Shown here piece by piece: positions 44,918 through 54,525 of a stretch of DNA of 64,000 nucleotides. A model generated the notes under the pieces. The model was not told the origin of the DNA. It made no database searches and was given only the letters and a program-made list of their open reading frames with translations. The stretch comes from Bacteroidales bacterium. GTDB taxonomy: Bacteria > Bacteroidota > Bacteroidia > Bacteroidales > GCA-2748055. The stretch is taken from positions 21,768 to 85,767 of the forward strand of contig JARGFP010000020.1 in NCBI GenBank assembly GCA_029210585.1. The letters are read 5' to 3'. How positions within the stretch are numbered: the stretch's first letter is position 1; every line of letters starts with the position of its first letter. The translations under genes and the position numbers were made by a program.

Positions 44918-47584
44918 TTATGCCGAATTGCGTTCTGCATTAATGATTCCGAACGAGCAGCGCATGGCCAGTTTCTCGTATACATTCTTCCGGTCACCTT
45001 TCATTTTCGGCACATCCTTTGATGCAGCGTCCTTTTCCGGTCCATCCTTTTCCGGTCCATCCTTTTTTGCTGCATCCTGCGCAGTTGCATCAGCTTTCAC
45101 GCCTTCGATTTCGCGGATCCTGTCGAGTGCATATTGCTGGATGGTAAGCAACGGAAGCTCGATCCGCTGCCGCATCTGGATAGACATTTTATTGACCGGT
45201 TTCAGCTCCATCAGTTCACTGGTACCTGCCAGTTTAAGCAGGTATCCGCGTGTAAGCCGGAACTCAGTGTGGATCATGTTCCACAGGCCACCGTATTCCG
45301 GGTGCGAGGAAAGGTATTCTGTTAATGGGAAAAAGCACTTTGTGAGTGCCATTTCACAATTTTCCAGGATGGTCCTGAAGAAGGATGAATTCCTGTACAG
45401 CACGGTGATCTCATTCCAGCGTCCGGCCTTCTCCAGTTTTTTCAGCGCGGTGCCCACCCCGTAATAGCCCGGCAGGTTCTGCTTGAGCTGGCTCCATGAG
45501 CCGACATAAGGTACGGCACGAAGGTCATCGAGGTTCAGCTTCCCGGATTTCCGTTTGGAGGGGCGGCTGCCAATATTGGCTTCCGAATAGTAACGGAGCG
45601 GACTGGCGAAGTTGAGGTATTCAAGGAAATTGGAAGTATTCTTGAGTTGGCTGTAGGCATCATAGCTCTCCCTGGCCAGTGCTTCAATAAGGGCATCCTC
45701 ATCTTTTGTCAGGGTGGGTTTGCCCCCGGAGAACAGGTCGCTCCACACTCCCGCGTGCATCAGCTGCTCCATATTGTAACGTGCCGTCTCCACGGTTCCG
45801 AAATTGGCACTGATGGTCTGCCCCTGGATGGTCAGCTGGATCTCCTTGTTGGCAATGTTCGATCCCATGGAGGAATAAAACTGGTGGGTGCGTCCACCGC
45901 CCCTTGCCGGCGGTCCGCCGCGGCCATCGAAGAATACCACCTGCACCCCGTACTCCTTGGCGACGGTGGTCAGGGCCTCCTTGGCCTTGTAGATGCTCCA
46001 GTTGGCCATCAGGAAACCGCCATCCTTGGTCCCGTCTGAAAACCCGAGCATGATGGTCTGGATGTCCTTCCTGCTCCGCAGGTGCTCCCGGTATGACTCC
46101 GTTTCATACAGCTTCCGCATCACTGAAGGGGCATTTTTAAGATCCTCAATGGATTCAAACAGGGGTACAATGTCAATGGTGAGCTCCTTGTCCTGCCATC
46201 CCGACAGGCGGAAGAGACCGTATACTTCAAAAATGTCCAGCGCGGTGCGGGTATGGCTAATGATGTACCTGTGACAGCCGTATTCACCATTGGAATCCTG
46301 TATGTTTTTAATCGCACGCATAGTTTCGATCACATCGCGATGTACTTCATCTTCCAGCATGGAAAGGTCGTCCAGTGAGGCTGCCCCCACGAGATGACCG
46401 ATTTTCTCCTCTGTCCCCATCTTGTTGTAATGTTCCGGCAAGGCGCCGGCACTGCCTGCGATCCTCTCCAGCAACGCATGGTGGACATTGCTGTCCTGCC
46501 GGATATCGAGCGAGGCAAAATGCATTCCGAACAGTTGCACTTTCATTACCAGGTTGTCGATGTATTCGATGAACAGGCTGTTGTGCTCGGTTTCCAGCAT
46601 GTTGCGAATCTCCAGCAGAAGTTCCAGTACCTTGTCAGCGGTAAGGTCGAACTTGCCGGCAGGCAGGTACATGTTGCGGTACAGCTTCTCTTCCAGGGCC
46701 TTCACGATGTGCAATACGCCTTTGAAGGTGAGCCTCTTTTTCAGTTGTTTTACCTCCTCGTAATAGGATCTGATGATGGATGTTCTCAGGGCACGGGCAA
46801 CCTTGAGGGCCGTTTCCGAACGCACGAACGGGTTCCCGTCGCGGTCACCCCCCGGCCAGAACCCGAGCTTGATCAGCCGGTTGCCGGGAAGGATACTTCC
46901 GGGGAACCTGTTGCTGACATACGAGAGGATATTCCCCGCGGCATGGTAGAATACGTTTTCAAGGTACCAGATCAGATTCACTGCTTCATCGTACGGCGTG
47001 GGTTTGCTGCTTTTGAAGAAAGGTGTTTTTCCCAGCTGCTGCAGGTAACTGTTCACAAGGGCCGTGTTGTCTTCAATAATCGCTTTTGCCAGGTCGCTGA
47101 TGATCACCAGCACCTCGCTGGGATAGAATTGCGTGGGATGCGCAGTGAGCACCAGGCGGACCGAAAAATCCTCAAATTTCTTCCTGATTTTCTCCTGCAT
47201 CTGCTTCTGGACAACTTCGGAATAGAGGTGGTTCATTGTACCCGATCCGCCCAGGTCGTTTACCTTCGGGAATGCCGCATCTTCCAGGGCATCGAACAGC
47301 ACTACCTGCCGCTCTGAATACTGGACAAACCGGAAGAGGAGATCGAGCTCCTCCTGCTCGGTGCTGTAGCTGGTATACTGCTCCAGGAACGACCGGATGA
47401 TTTCCACAGGTCCTTTCCCGGCCGCATACCCTTCCTCGCAATGGAGCAGGAAGATGGAGACCAGTACACCGGTTTTTTCAACCTTGTGAAATGGCAGGGC
47501 CGTGAAGAGGCTGTTGTACAACTGGAATTTAAGTCCGACTTCCTTGTTGAACACATTCAGAAAACTGTTGTCAGAAGGATTCAT
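44918..47584 (-). CDS. ppc: Phosphoenolpyruvate carboxylase with repeat insertion near the C-terminus
   Basis: The 888-residue enzyme adds bicarbonate to PEP to give oxaloacetate. Key motifs are LVLTAHPTQFYP (catalytic His near residue 148), GFWPGGDRDGNPFV, GFSDGTKDGGFLMANW and the catalytic loop FDGRGGPPARGGGRTH. The C-terminus is unusual. A charged stretch of DGPEK-type pentapeptides (encoded by 15-bp repeats at 45030-45074) precedes the final EKLAMRCSFGIINAERNSA, where many homologues end in NTG. The fold should still be complete. Anaplerosis is the likely role. Confidence 0.94.
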   Translation of the reverse strand: MNPSDNSFLNVFNKEVGLKFQLYNSLFTALPFHKVEKTGVLVSIFLLHCEEGYAAGKGPVEIIRSFLEQYTSYSTEQEELDLLFRFVQYSERQVVLFDALEDAAFPKVNDLGGSGTMNHLYSEVVQKQMQEKIRKKFEDFSVRLVLTAHPTQFYPSEVLVIISDLAKAIIEDNTALVNSYLQQLGKTPFFKSSKPTPYDEAVNLIWYLENVFYHAAGNILSYVSNRFPGSILPGNRLIKLGFWPGGDRDGNPFVRSETALKVARALRTSIIRSYYEEVKQLKKRLTFKGVLHIVKALEEKLYRNMYLPAGKFDLTADKVLELLLEIRNMLETEHNSLFIEYIDNLVMKVQLFGMHFASLDIRQDSNVHHALLERIAGSAGALPEHYNKMGTEEKIGHLVGAASLDDLSMLEDEVHRDVIETMRAIKNIQDSNGEYGCHRYIISHTRTALDIFEVYGLFRLSGWQDKELTIDIVPLFESIEDLKNAPSVMRKLYETESYREHLRSRKDIQTIMLGFSDGTKDGGFLMANWSIYKAKEALTTVAKEYGVQVVFFDGRGGPPARGGGRTHQFYSSMGSNIANKEIQLTIQGQTISANFGTVETARYNMEQLMHAGVWSDLFSGGKPTLTKDEDALIEALARESYDAYSQLKNTSNFLEYLNFASPLRYYSEANIGSRPSKRKSGKLNLDDLRAVPYVGSWSQLKQNLPGYYGVGTALKKLEKAGRWNEITVLYRNSSFFRTILENCEMALTKCFFPLTEYLSSHPEYGGLWNMIHTEFRLTRGYLLKLAGTSELMELKPVNKMSIQMRQRIELPLLTIQQYALDRIREIEGVKADATAQDAAKKDGPEKDGPEKDAASKDVPKMKGDRKNVYEKLAMRCSFGIINAERNSA
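45030..45074. repeat. Three tandem 15-bp units in ppc
   Basis: TCCTTTTCCGGTCCA occurs twice and a diverged copy follows. In the protein this gives KDGPE-type pentapeptides in a linker before the C-terminal helix. Confidence 0.8.
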
Positions 47585-47604
47585 GCTTTGAAAGGGGTTG
47601 ATTT

Positions 47605-47644
47605 ACATCATTAACACGCGAAAAGGCGTGTTGTTTAATGATGT
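47605..47644. terminator. Long stem-loop between DUF4956 gene and ppc
   Basis: ACATCATTAA and TTAATGATGT make a perfect 10-bp outer stem, with CACGC and GCGTG inside. It lies 20 bp before the ppc start and 15 bp after the stop of the upstream minus-strand gene, so it is either the terminator of that gene or a ppc leader structure. Confidence 0.55.
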
Positions 47645-47658
47645 GGTCAAAACCCGGA

Positions 47659-48315
47659 CTAATCGTCGTCGTCACCCCCGTTGTAGTCTTCTTCCTCGTA
47701 TCCCAGCCTGTTATCCGATTCGTAGTAATAGATGCGTACCCTTGCTGCGTCTCTCAGAAAATCAATCCTTCCCACTTCGGCGCGATTGATCACCAGTCCG
47801 GTGCGTTCTTCCAGGTCCTGGAGCATCAGTTCGTAATTCTCCGGCTTGACCAGTTCAATTTTTTCATAATCGATGGTCTTGCGTGTTTCATGTTTGAGGA
47901 AGAACACTTTTTCAAGGAGGTAGGTCAGAACAATCACTGCCATGTTGGTGAACAGGAGTTCACTGTAGCTTATTTTCCTGTTGGCAAGTGCGTTGATGAC
48001 CGACACCCCGATCACCAGGAACAGGTAGGTCATCTCCTTGATTTCGATCTGTCGCGTGCGGTACCTGATAATTCCGAAGATAGCGAAAAGTCCGAGGGCA
48101 AATCCAAGTTCCAGGGTCACGTTTTCCAGCATGAAGCAGAGGAGAAACACGATGGTGGAGATCAGGAAATAGGTGAACAGGTAGTCTTTCCGGTTGGTGA
48201 TCTTGTAATAGAGGTATCTTACGATGACAATGATGACGATCGTGTTCAGGCTGAACCTCATCAGAAGTTCGATAAAATCTTCTACGTCAATAAGTTCAAT
48301 TCCAAATATTTCCAT
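47659..48315 (-). CDS. DUF4956 membrane protein
   Basis: This 218-residue protein has four to five hydrophobic segments in its first two thirds (NTIVIIVIVRYLYY, YFLISTIVFLLCFMLENV, FALGLFAIFGIIRYRT, YLFLVIGVSVINALA, LLFTNMAVIVLTYLLEKV). The FGIIRYRTRQIEIKEMTYLF stretch is the family hallmark. A cytoplasmic C-terminal domain ends in acidic DDDD. DUF4956 genes are widely paired with VTC-like polyphosphate polymerase genes, as here (18-bp gap). The function is unknown, probably linked to polyphosphate or surface polymer handling. Confidence 0.85.
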   Translation of the reverse strand: MEIFGIELIDVEDFIELLMRFSLNTIVIIVIVRYLYYKITNRKDYLFTYFLISTIVFLLCFMLENVTLELGFALGLFAIFGIIRYRTRQIEIKEMTYLFLVIGVSVINALANRKISYSELLFTNMAVIVLTYLLEKVFFLKHETRKTIDYEKIELVKPENYELMLQDLEERTGLVINRAEVGRIDFLRDAARVRIYYYESDNRLGYEEEDYNGGDDDD

Positions 48316-48333
48316 GAATGTAGTTGTTACAGT

Positions 48334-49128
48334 TTAGTAGTTGAGATGATGATTAAATGATTCTTCAATTTTCCCCAGTTGTCGTAACCTGGGTTTTAAC
48401 AGATTCTTTTTTACCCCTGGTTTCATGAGCGCCGTTCCGATGCAGTATTTGCTGAAGCCAATGGCCTGGTAATGCGCATGCCGCAGGAGGGTGATCATGT
48501 CGGAATGGTTGGCATCCCTGTCGCGTTTGATTTCGATGACAGAAAACCCCGGAAGCTGGATTTCCATTGTTCCGCGGACATTCGAATAATTCAGTTCGAT
48601 ATCGATGGTGATGCGTTCCGGGGTGACCTTGTGCACCAGCGTGATCCGTTTGAAATAATTCTGTAGCGCCGGGGTGATTTCGCCGATAGAATAGGGTGAA
48701 TTGTCTGCCAGGAATTTCCCGGTCCGGTCCTCCGAAATATCATTGGAATTCTCCGGCCGGATGCGCCGTTTGATGGTTTCCCCCCTGTTGTTTTTGTATT
48801 TGATCTCAAAGAAGGTGAGGCCCGTATCCACGTATTTGCGTACCCTGACCTTATACCGGTTCATCCTCCTGTTGTGATGCTCATGGTACATGGCCAGCTG
48901 CGGCGTGTCATAATAGAGTGTGTGGTAGTCATGGATCCGCTTTTCCTCCACTTCAAGCACACGGTATTTCTCATGTATTTCTTCCAGCAGCCCGGGCACC
49001 ACTGTGGAAGGGATCACATATTTGGTATCCCTGCGGCGCATAAGTCTGACGTGCTCCATCTCTTTGAGGGAGATGGGCGCCATGTTACCGATCACATCTG
49101 CAACCTGCCTGCTTAGTGGAATGTCCAT
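48334..49128 (-). CDS. VTC-domain polyphosphate polymerase-like protein
   Basis: This is 264 residues from ATG 49128 (MDIPLSRQVADVIGN); the ORF-track version to 49299 lacks support. The VTC/CYTH tunnel-fold motifs are visible: RRRDTKYVIPS, DYHTLYYDTPQLAMYHEHHNRRMNRYKVRVRKYVDTG, FFEIKYKNNRGETIKRRI, and the C-terminal VIEIKRDRD. In yeast, Vtc4 builds polyphosphate from ATP; bacterial homologues next to DUF4956 genes are poorly characterised. It is the first gene of a two-gene unit. Confidence 0.88.
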   Translation of the reverse strand: MDIPLSRQVADVIGNMAPISLKEMEHVRLMRRRDTKYVIPSTVVPGLLEEIHEKYRVLEVEEKRIHDYHTLYYDTPQLAMYHEHHNRRMNRYKVRVRKYVDTGLTFFEIKYKNNRGETIKRRIRPENSNDISEDRTGKFLADNSPYSIGEITPALQNYFKRITLVHKVTPERITIDIELNYSNVRGTMEIQLPGFSVIEIKRDRDANHSDMITLLRHAHYQAIGFSKYCIGTALMKPGVKKNLLKPRLRQLGKIEESFNHHLNY

Positions 49129-49171
49129 AGAATGAATGAGTAGTACATTCGAATAAATAATCAAACCCACA

Positions 49172-49179
49172 CAAAAATA
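49172..49179 (-). promoter_or_regulatory. Bacteroidota -7 element before the VTC gene
   Basis: On the minus strand this reads TATTTTTG (TAnnTTTG), about 44 bp before ATG 49128, which supports that start. Confidence 0.5.
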
Positions 49180-49368
49180 GTTATTTGAAGTACTAATCGG
49201 GCACTTCGGGGTTAAGATTTTCAAATAATTTACAGTCCTTTTCGAAAAACGTATCAATCCCAGGGGGAAATATTCGCTGCACTTCCTCCGTTTGAACATA
49301 CAGTGTTAAAAACTAATCTGAATCCGGATGCATGATTCGGTTATTTTTAGCAAAATATTCGAGAGCGC

Positions 49369-50382
49369 ATGCTGGGGAAACAATTGCTGATAGTTGTGTT
49401 GATCACATGGAGTGCAGGGGTGGATGCCCAGGGACAGATGTCCAGGGATGCATACATACAGTCCTATGCAGACATTGCCATGAAGGAGATGGTTCGTGCA
49501 GGGATTCCCGCAAGTATCAAGCTTGCACAGGGGTGCCTGGAATCTGACAATGGAAACAGCAGGCTCGCGCGCAGTGCGAAAAATCATTTCGGAATCAAAT
49601 GTCATGACTGGACCGGCAGGAAGATCCATCATGATGATGACGAGAGAAACGAATGTTTCAGGCGCTACCGGACTGTCAATGACTCCTACATAGATCATTC
49701 CGACTTCCTGACCAGCAAGCCGCGTTATGCTGAATTGTTCCTGCTGCAGAAGAACGATTACAAGGGGTGGGCCAACGGACTCAAAAAGGCGGGCTATGCA
49801 ACCAACAGGCAGTATGCCGAACTGCTGATCAGGATCATCGAGGAGAATGAACTCTACAAGTACGACGAGATGGTCCTTGCAGGCAGACTGCGGCCGGGCA
49901 GGCCCGATAGCCCGGTTAGTCCGGGACCGGCACCGGGAGCGTCACGCGAGATACTTGTCAACAACCGGATCGACTATATCATTGCCCAGCCGGGTGATAC
50001 CCCGGATGGATTACGTGAAGAATTCGACCTGTACCCGGGAGAACTCTTCAGGAACAACGACATCAGCCGCGATACTCCGCTGGAGCCGGGCATGGTGATC
50101 TACCTGCAGCCCAAACGCTGGAGGGCGGAGCGTGGGAACGAAACACATATTGTTCAGGAGGGACAAACCATGTGGGAGATCTCCCAGATATACTGTGTGA
50201 AACTCGGCCGGCTCTACCGGATCAATTACCTGAAAGAGGATGCAGAACCGGAACCCGGGACCGGGATCTGGCTGCGCCGGAGAAAACCTGATGAGAATCT
50301 GTTCCGCAACCGTTTGCCTGGACCGGAAGAGGAAGTGCCCGCGGAGGACAGCACGGAGATGGAGTTTGAATTTGATGGCTGA
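49369..50382 (+). CDS. Glucosaminidase (GH73-like) with two LysM-type domains
   Basis: The 337-residue secreted protein has a signal peptide (LLIVVLITWSAGVDAQ). The N-terminal domain has the glucosaminidase pattern IPASIKLAQGCLESDNGNSRLARSAKNHFGIKCH, with the catalytic Glu in LESDNG, and later YIDHSDFL and GYATNRQYA. Two LysM-like modules follow (IDYIIAQPGDTPDGL…FRNNDI and THIVQEGQTMWEISQIYCVKLGRLYRINYL), which bind peptidoglycan. It probably remodels the cell wall. Confidence 0.9.
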   Translation: MLGKQLLIVVLITWSAGVDAQGQMSRDAYIQSYADIAMKEMVRAGIPASIKLAQGCLESDNGNSRLARSAKNHFGIKCHDWTGRKIHHDDDERNECFRRYRTVNDSYIDHSDFLTSKPRYAELFLLQKNDYKGWANGLKKAGYATNRQYAELLIRIIEENELYKYDEMVLAGRLRPGRPDSPVSPGPAPGASREILVNNRIDYIIAQPGDTPDGLREEFDLYPGELFRNNDISRDTPLEPGMVIYLQPKRWRAERGNETHIVQEGQTMWEISQIYCVKLGRLYRINYLKEDAEPEPGTGIWLRRRKPDENLFRNRLPGPEEEVPAEDSTEMEFEFDG

Positions 50383-50480
50383 GGATAGCCAGCCGGATGT
50401 TCATAAATTGTTAATCAAATTGAACCTCAAAACTTTACAAAGGAACGGAGGTATTGTACATTTACTGAAAATTCGTTGCC

Positions 50481-50969
50481 GTGTCCAGTTCACTTACATC
50501 ATCGCCCGGTGCCCGTTATCCTGACCTGTTTCCAGACGGCAGGCAGACCAGGATTGATTTTTTTAGGTCGGGGAAGCGCAGGAGTATAGACCAGCATGTC
50601 GTGGTGCCCAAAAAGGGTACCTTTGAATGGTGGCACGCGATCACCGGGTGGCTCAGGTCTGCAAGGCATGAGCAGGAACACCAGATGGAGGCATACCGCG
50701 GGTTCCTGGAGCAGCGTAGTTACAAGAAAAAAACCTGCGACAGTTATATCTACATGTTGCGGAAATTCTTTGCCTATGTTGATGAAAAGAAAGTAGAGGA
50801 ACTGACCCTGGGTGATATTGAGGACTACAATTACGATTTTTTCGTCAGGGGAAAATATTCAAGATCCTACCAGCTTCAGTTCATCAACGGGCTGACCCTT
50901 TACCTTGAATTTGCCCAGGGAGTGAAAGTCAATCTGAAAGGTCTGCGACGCCCTTCGGCCCGGAGGTGA
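50481..50969 (+). CDS. Orphan recombinase core-binding (SAM-like) domain
   Basis: The 162-residue protein has an N-terminal tail with many basic and Ser residues, then residues ~60-150 (EAYRGFLEQRSYKKKTCDSYIYMLRKFFAYVDEKKVEELTLGDIEDYNYDFFV) match the N-terminal SAM-like core-binding domain of tyrosine recombinases. It ends in RRPSARR, where the catalytic domain would start, 7 bp from the end of fmt. No catalytic Arg/His/Tyr residues are present. It may be a truncated integrase or a stand-alone DNA-binding protein. The start is GTG, which is uncertain. Confidence 0.55.
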   Translation: MSSSLTSSPGARYPDLFPDGRQTRIDFFRSGKRRSIDQHVVVPKKGTFEWWHAITGWLRSARHEQEHQMEAYRGFLEQRSYKKKTCDSYIYMLRKFFAYVDEKKVEELTLGDIEDYNYDFFVRGKYSRSYQLQFINGLTLYLEFAQGVKVNLKGLRRPSARR

Positions 50970-50976
50970 TGTTCGC

Positions 50977-52134
50977 TCAATGCACCACACATTCATTGAT
51001 ATCCCCCCTGAATCCCCGTAAAAAATCAGCCACCGGCATTCGTTTCTTTCCGGCGGCCTGGAGGGAGACGAGTCGGAGCCAGCCATCGCCTGTCATCACT
51101 TCCAGCGTGGTTGCATTGTCGGAGCGCAGGGTTCCCGGCGCCGCTTCCATGCCCTGACCTGCTTTCAGTTCTTCGTTCTGGCCCGCGGCCTGACTGGTCT
51201 GCTCCCCGCCCTGGCCTGCGGTGTGTTCTCCGCCCTGTCCGGGGGCACGTTCTTTTCCCTGTCCGGGGGCACGTTCTTTTCCCTGTCCAGCGGTACGTTC
51301 TTCGTTCTGTCGGGCGGTCGGTGACTGGTTCAGTTCGCCGGTCTTTTTGGTGGCAAAGACCTTCAGCATGGACTGTTCCCCGCCAGGCTCCACCAGGTAT
51401 GTAAATGCGCCCGGAAACGGGCTAAGACCACGTATGAGGTTATGGACCGTTGCACTTCCCCTGCTCCAGTCGATCCTGCAATCCGGTTTAAATATTTTGG
51501 GCGCTTTTTTCAGCTGGTCAGCCGGAATGTTGAATGCTTCCTGCGGAACGGGAGCAACGGTACCCTGCATCACCTGTTCGATGGTCCTGACCAGCAGTGC
51601 TGCACCGGTTTCCATCATTCGGTCATGCAACTCACCTGCATCCTGGTCCGGCCCGATGGTCATTTCTTCCTGCAGCAGGATTTTCCCGGTGTCGATCTCC
51701 CGGTCGATCAGGAAGGTGGTCAGCCCGGTCGATTCTTCACCGTTGATGATGCACCAGTTGATGGGTGCCGCACCGCGGTAGTGGGGAAGGAGGGAGGCAT
51801 GCAGGTTGATGGTGCCATGTTCAGGCAGGGTCCATACCGCTTCCGGGAGCATCCGGAAAGCCACTACGATGAACAGGTGGGCCTTCAGACCGGCAAGTTC
51901 CCCGATAAAAGCAGTATCCTTAAGTTTTTCAGGCTGCAGTACCGGGCAGTCAAGCGTATTTTCTGCATACACTTTTACCGCGGGCGATGTAATTTTTTTT
52001 CCCCTGCCGGCAGGTTTGTCAGGTGCAGTGACCACACCCGCTATATTCATCCCGGCTGACCTGATCGCCTTGAGGGGTGCTACAGCAAATTCCGGCGTAC
52101 CCATAAAGACGATCCGGATGTCGCTGTTTGTCAT
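50977..52134 (-). CDS. fmt: Methionyl-tRNA formyltransferase with repeat insertion
   Basis: This 385-residue enzyme, against a usual ~315, formylates initiator Met-tRNA. Formyl-THF-binding and catalytic motifs are intact: [43 protein letters not shown] (Asn110, His112), and the loop with IDTG. The C-terminal domain is interrupted at about residues 268-335 by a Gln/Gly/Glu-rich array of octapeptides such as GQGKERAP, after which [30 protein letters not shown] resumes. The insertion is encoded by 24-bp tandem repeats. The start codon overlaps the ribBA stop (ATGA). Confidence 0.95.
   Translation of the reverse strand: MTNSDIRIVFMGTPEFAVAPLKAIRSAGMNIAGVVTAPDKPAGRGKKITSPAVKVYAENTLDCPVLQPEKLKDTAFIGELAGLKAHLFIVVAFRMLPEAVWTLPEHGTINLHASLLPHYRGAAPINWCIINGEESTGLTTFLIDREIDTGKILLQEEMTIGPDQDAGELHDRMMETGAALLVRTIEQVMQGTVAPVPQEAFNIPADQLKKAPKIFKPDCRIDWSRGSATVHNLIRGLSPFPGAFTYLVEPGGEQSMLKVFATKKTGELNQSPTARQNEERTAGQGKERAPGQGKERAPGQGGEHTAGQGGEQTSQAAGQNEELKAGQGMEAAPGTLRSDNATTLEVMTGDGWLRLVSLQAAGKKRMPVADFLRGFRGDINECVVH
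51210..51305. repeat. Four tandem 24-bp units inside fmt
   Basis: Units beginning CCTGTCCGGGGGCACG repeat in frame; the two central units (51234-51257 and 51258-51281) are identical over 24 bp. They encode the GQGKERAP-type octapeptides on the minus strand. Confidence 0.9.
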
Positions 52135-53387
52135 TCTGCAGGTTTGTTATAGGTAGCAAGGTCCAGGAAATGGCCCATCTTGGTTCGCTTTGTCTCGAGG
52201 TAGAACTGGTTGTGCTTGTTGGGAGGTACTTCCAGGGGCAGTGTTTCAACGATTTCCAGTCCGTATCCTTCCAGTCCTTTTCGCTTGATCGGGTTGTTCG
52301 AGAGCAGGCGGACCTTTCCGATGCCCAGCTCATGCATGATCCCGGCACCCACGCCGTAATCGCGGTCATCCTCACCGAAACCCAGTTCCAGGTTGGCCTG
52401 CACCGTATCCATACCGCCTTCCTGCAGTTTGTATGCACGCATCTTGTTGTAAAGCCCGATGCCACGACCTTCCTGGTTCAGGTAGATCACTGCCCCGGTA
52501 CCTTCCTTGTCGATCATTTCCATGGCCTTGTGCAGTTGCTCACCACAGTCGCATTTATAACTGGCAAATATATCCCCTGTCACGCACGACGAATGCACGC
52601 GCACCAGCACGGCATCTTCCTTGGTCCAGGTGCCCTTGGTCAGTGCAACATGTTCCATCCCGTTCGATTTCTGGATGAAGGGGGTCAGTTTGAATTCACC
52701 ATAGGCCGTGGGAAGATTCACTTCCACGCCTTTCACGATGATGCTTTCCGACTTCAGCCTGTAGGCGATCAGGTCCTTGATGGTGACGATTTTCAGCTTG
52801 AATTTTTCCGCGATCCTGGCCAGCTCGGGCAGTCTTGCCATGGAGCCGTCTTCATTCATGATCTCCACCAACACTCCACCCGGTTTCAGGTTCGCCAGCT
52901 TCGACAGGTCCACGGCAGCTTCTGTATGCCCGGCCCTGCGAAGTACACCCAGGAATTTGGATTTGAGGGGGAAAATATGGCCCGGTCTGCCCAGGTCGTC
53001 GGGACGCGTGGACGGATCCACCAGTGCACGTACCGTCTTGGCACGGTCCGATGCAGAGATTCCTGTGGTGGTGCCACTGCCTATCAGGTCCACGGAAACC
53101 GTGAACGCGGTATTGTGACTGCTGGTGTTGGATTTGACCATCATGGGCAGGTCCAGTTCCTTGCAGCGTTCTTCGGTCAGCGCAGCACAGATCAGTCCGC
53201 GACCATGCACAGCCATGAAATTGATCGTCTCCGGTGTGGCAAGTTCGGCTGCAGCGATGAAATCCCCTTCGTTCTCCCTGTCTTCATCATCTACGACGAT
53301 AATGATCTTTCCATTGCGGATATCTTCGATTGCCTCTTCTATCGAATTTAACTTAATATCTTTATCTGTTTGTTGGTTGCCAGACAT
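52131..53387 (-). CDS. ribBA: Bifunctional 3,4-DHBP synthase / GTP cyclohydrolase II
   Basis: The 418-residue protein joins two riboflavin pathway enzymes. The N-terminal RibB part has [12 protein letters not shown] and the [11 protein letters not shown] substrate loop. The C-terminal RibA part has zinc ligands in [20 protein letters not shown] and [19 protein letters not shown]. It makes 3,4-dihydroxy-2-butanone 4-phosphate and the first pyrimidine intermediate. It overlaps fmt by 4 bp downstream and the GT2 gene by 26 bp upstream, so it belongs to a compact minus-strand operon. Confidence 0.97.
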   Translation of the reverse strand: MSGNQQTDKDIKLNSIEEAIEDIRNGKIIIVVDDEDRENEGDFIAAAELATPETINFMAVHGRGLICAALTEERCKELDLPMMVKSNTSSHNTAFTVSVDLIGSGTTTGISASDRAKTVRALVDPSTRPDDLGRPGHIFPLKSKFLGVLRRAGHTEAAVDLSKLANLKPGGVLVEIMNEDGSMARLPELARIAEKFKLKIVTIKDLIAYRLKSESIIVKGVEVNLPTAYGEFKLTPFIQKSNGMEHVALTKGTWTKEDAVLVRVHSSCVTGDIFASYKCDCGEQLHKAMEMIDKEGTGAVIYLNQEGRGIGLYNKMRAYKLQEGGMDTVQANLELGFGEDDRDYGVGAGIMHELGIGKVRLLSNNPIKRKGLEGYGLEIVETLPLEVPPNKHNQFYLETKRTKMGHFLDLATYNKPAE

Positions 53388-54525
53388 CTTTCCTGATCCC
53401 TCCTATATTGTTAATAAAACCATGTAATAATGCGATATTCATGGTGACAAAATGTCTTACGAACCGCAAAAATACAATATGTATTCCGATTTTGCTCAGA
53501 AAATAGTCAATAATCGGCAGACAGAGTGCACCGAAAAGGCCCCAGAGCGTGTATTCGTAGAACTGGTGGGAGGAACAGAGCATTATATTTGACAGCATAA
53601 AAAGAAGAAAGATGAACGGACCGAGCCATCGGATCACCTTGTGTGAAATATAGGCAAAGGATGCTCCTTTCCAGGGAGTAAGCAGTTCCCTGGCGAAATA
53701 GCGCAGGTTCCTGTAATTCCCGGTGGCAATCCTCACTTTCCGTCTGTATTCTTCCGACATCAGGTTGGGTACATCTTCATACGTGACCGCGTTGATATCC
53801 AGGATCACCTGCTTCCGCTTCCTCAAAACATTCATCGATATAAAAAAGTCATCCACTGCGAATCCCCGGGGTACCTCCGTATACAACTCCTTCCTGATCG
53901 CGTAAACCGATCCCTCCACACCAATGGTCGCCCCCCAGGTGATCCCTTCCCTGTATTTAATCAGGATCTCCCTCGACATGAACGCCTTCTCCTGGATCGA
54001 AACACCATTCTTCTCAACGGTTTCATTGATCACATTCCCGCCCACGATACCGATCTCAGGATTCCTGAAATGCCGCATCAGCCGTGGGATCGTCTGCCTG
54101 TGAAACATCACGTTTGCATCGGTCATGATGATATACGCATCCCTGGTCTTCCCGGTCAGATGATTGATCACACCAGGCTTCCCCCGCCGTTCATTGAAAA
54201 TGACCGGCTTTACTCGCGGATCCTTTTCAGCATAGGCAACCAGAATCTCGTTGGTACGGTCGGTGGATGCATCAGATCCTGTGATCACGGTAATTTTCTC
54301 CGGCGGATACGCCGATGCCATGATTGAATCCAGTTTCGCGGCAATTACCTTTTCCTCATTGTAGGCCGACATCAGGATGGTGACCGGCGGATACGCATCC
54401 TCGTCATAATAATCCTCATTTTCCCGTTTTCCCAGCGAAATCAGGTGCAGCAACCAGGGATAAAGTACATAGGAATGCACGATCAACAAAAGCGATGCCC
54501 AGAATATGATGTGCAAGGGATTCAT
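53362..54525 (-). CDS. Family 2 glycosyltransferase, membrane-associated
   Basis: This 387-residue protein begins with a membrane helix ([21 protein letters not shown]). The GT-A domain has [38 protein letters not shown] (DxD-like metal site), a VGGNV strand and RKRKQVIL. Two or three C-terminal helices follow ([35 protein letters not shown]). It likely extends a lipid-linked or surface polysaccharide. It overlaps ribBA downstream and the GT4 gene upstream by 4 bp. Confidence 0.9.
   Translation of the reverse strand: MNPLHIIFWASLLLIVHSYVLYPWLLHLISLGKRENEDYYDEDAYPPVTILMSAYNEEKVIAAKLDSIMASAYPPEKITVITGSDASTDRTNEILVAYAEKDPRVKPVIFNERRGKPGVINHLTGKTRDAYIIMTDANVMFHRQTIPRLMRHFRNPEIGIVGGNVINETVEKNGVSIQEKAFMSREILIKYREGITWGATIGVEGSVYAIRKELYTEVPRGFAVDDFFISMNVLRKRKQVILDINAVTYEDVPNLMSEEYRRKVRIATGNYRNLRYFARELLTPWKGASFAYISHKVIRWLGPFIFLLFMLSNIMLCSSHQFYEYTLWGLFGALCLPIIDYFLSKIGIHIVFLRFVRHFVTMNIALLHGFINNIGGIRKDVWQPTNR

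Noticed and set aside
46394-47317. 307-codon plus-strand ORF opposite ppc
   Set aside because: It is a shadow of ppc with no recognisable motif.
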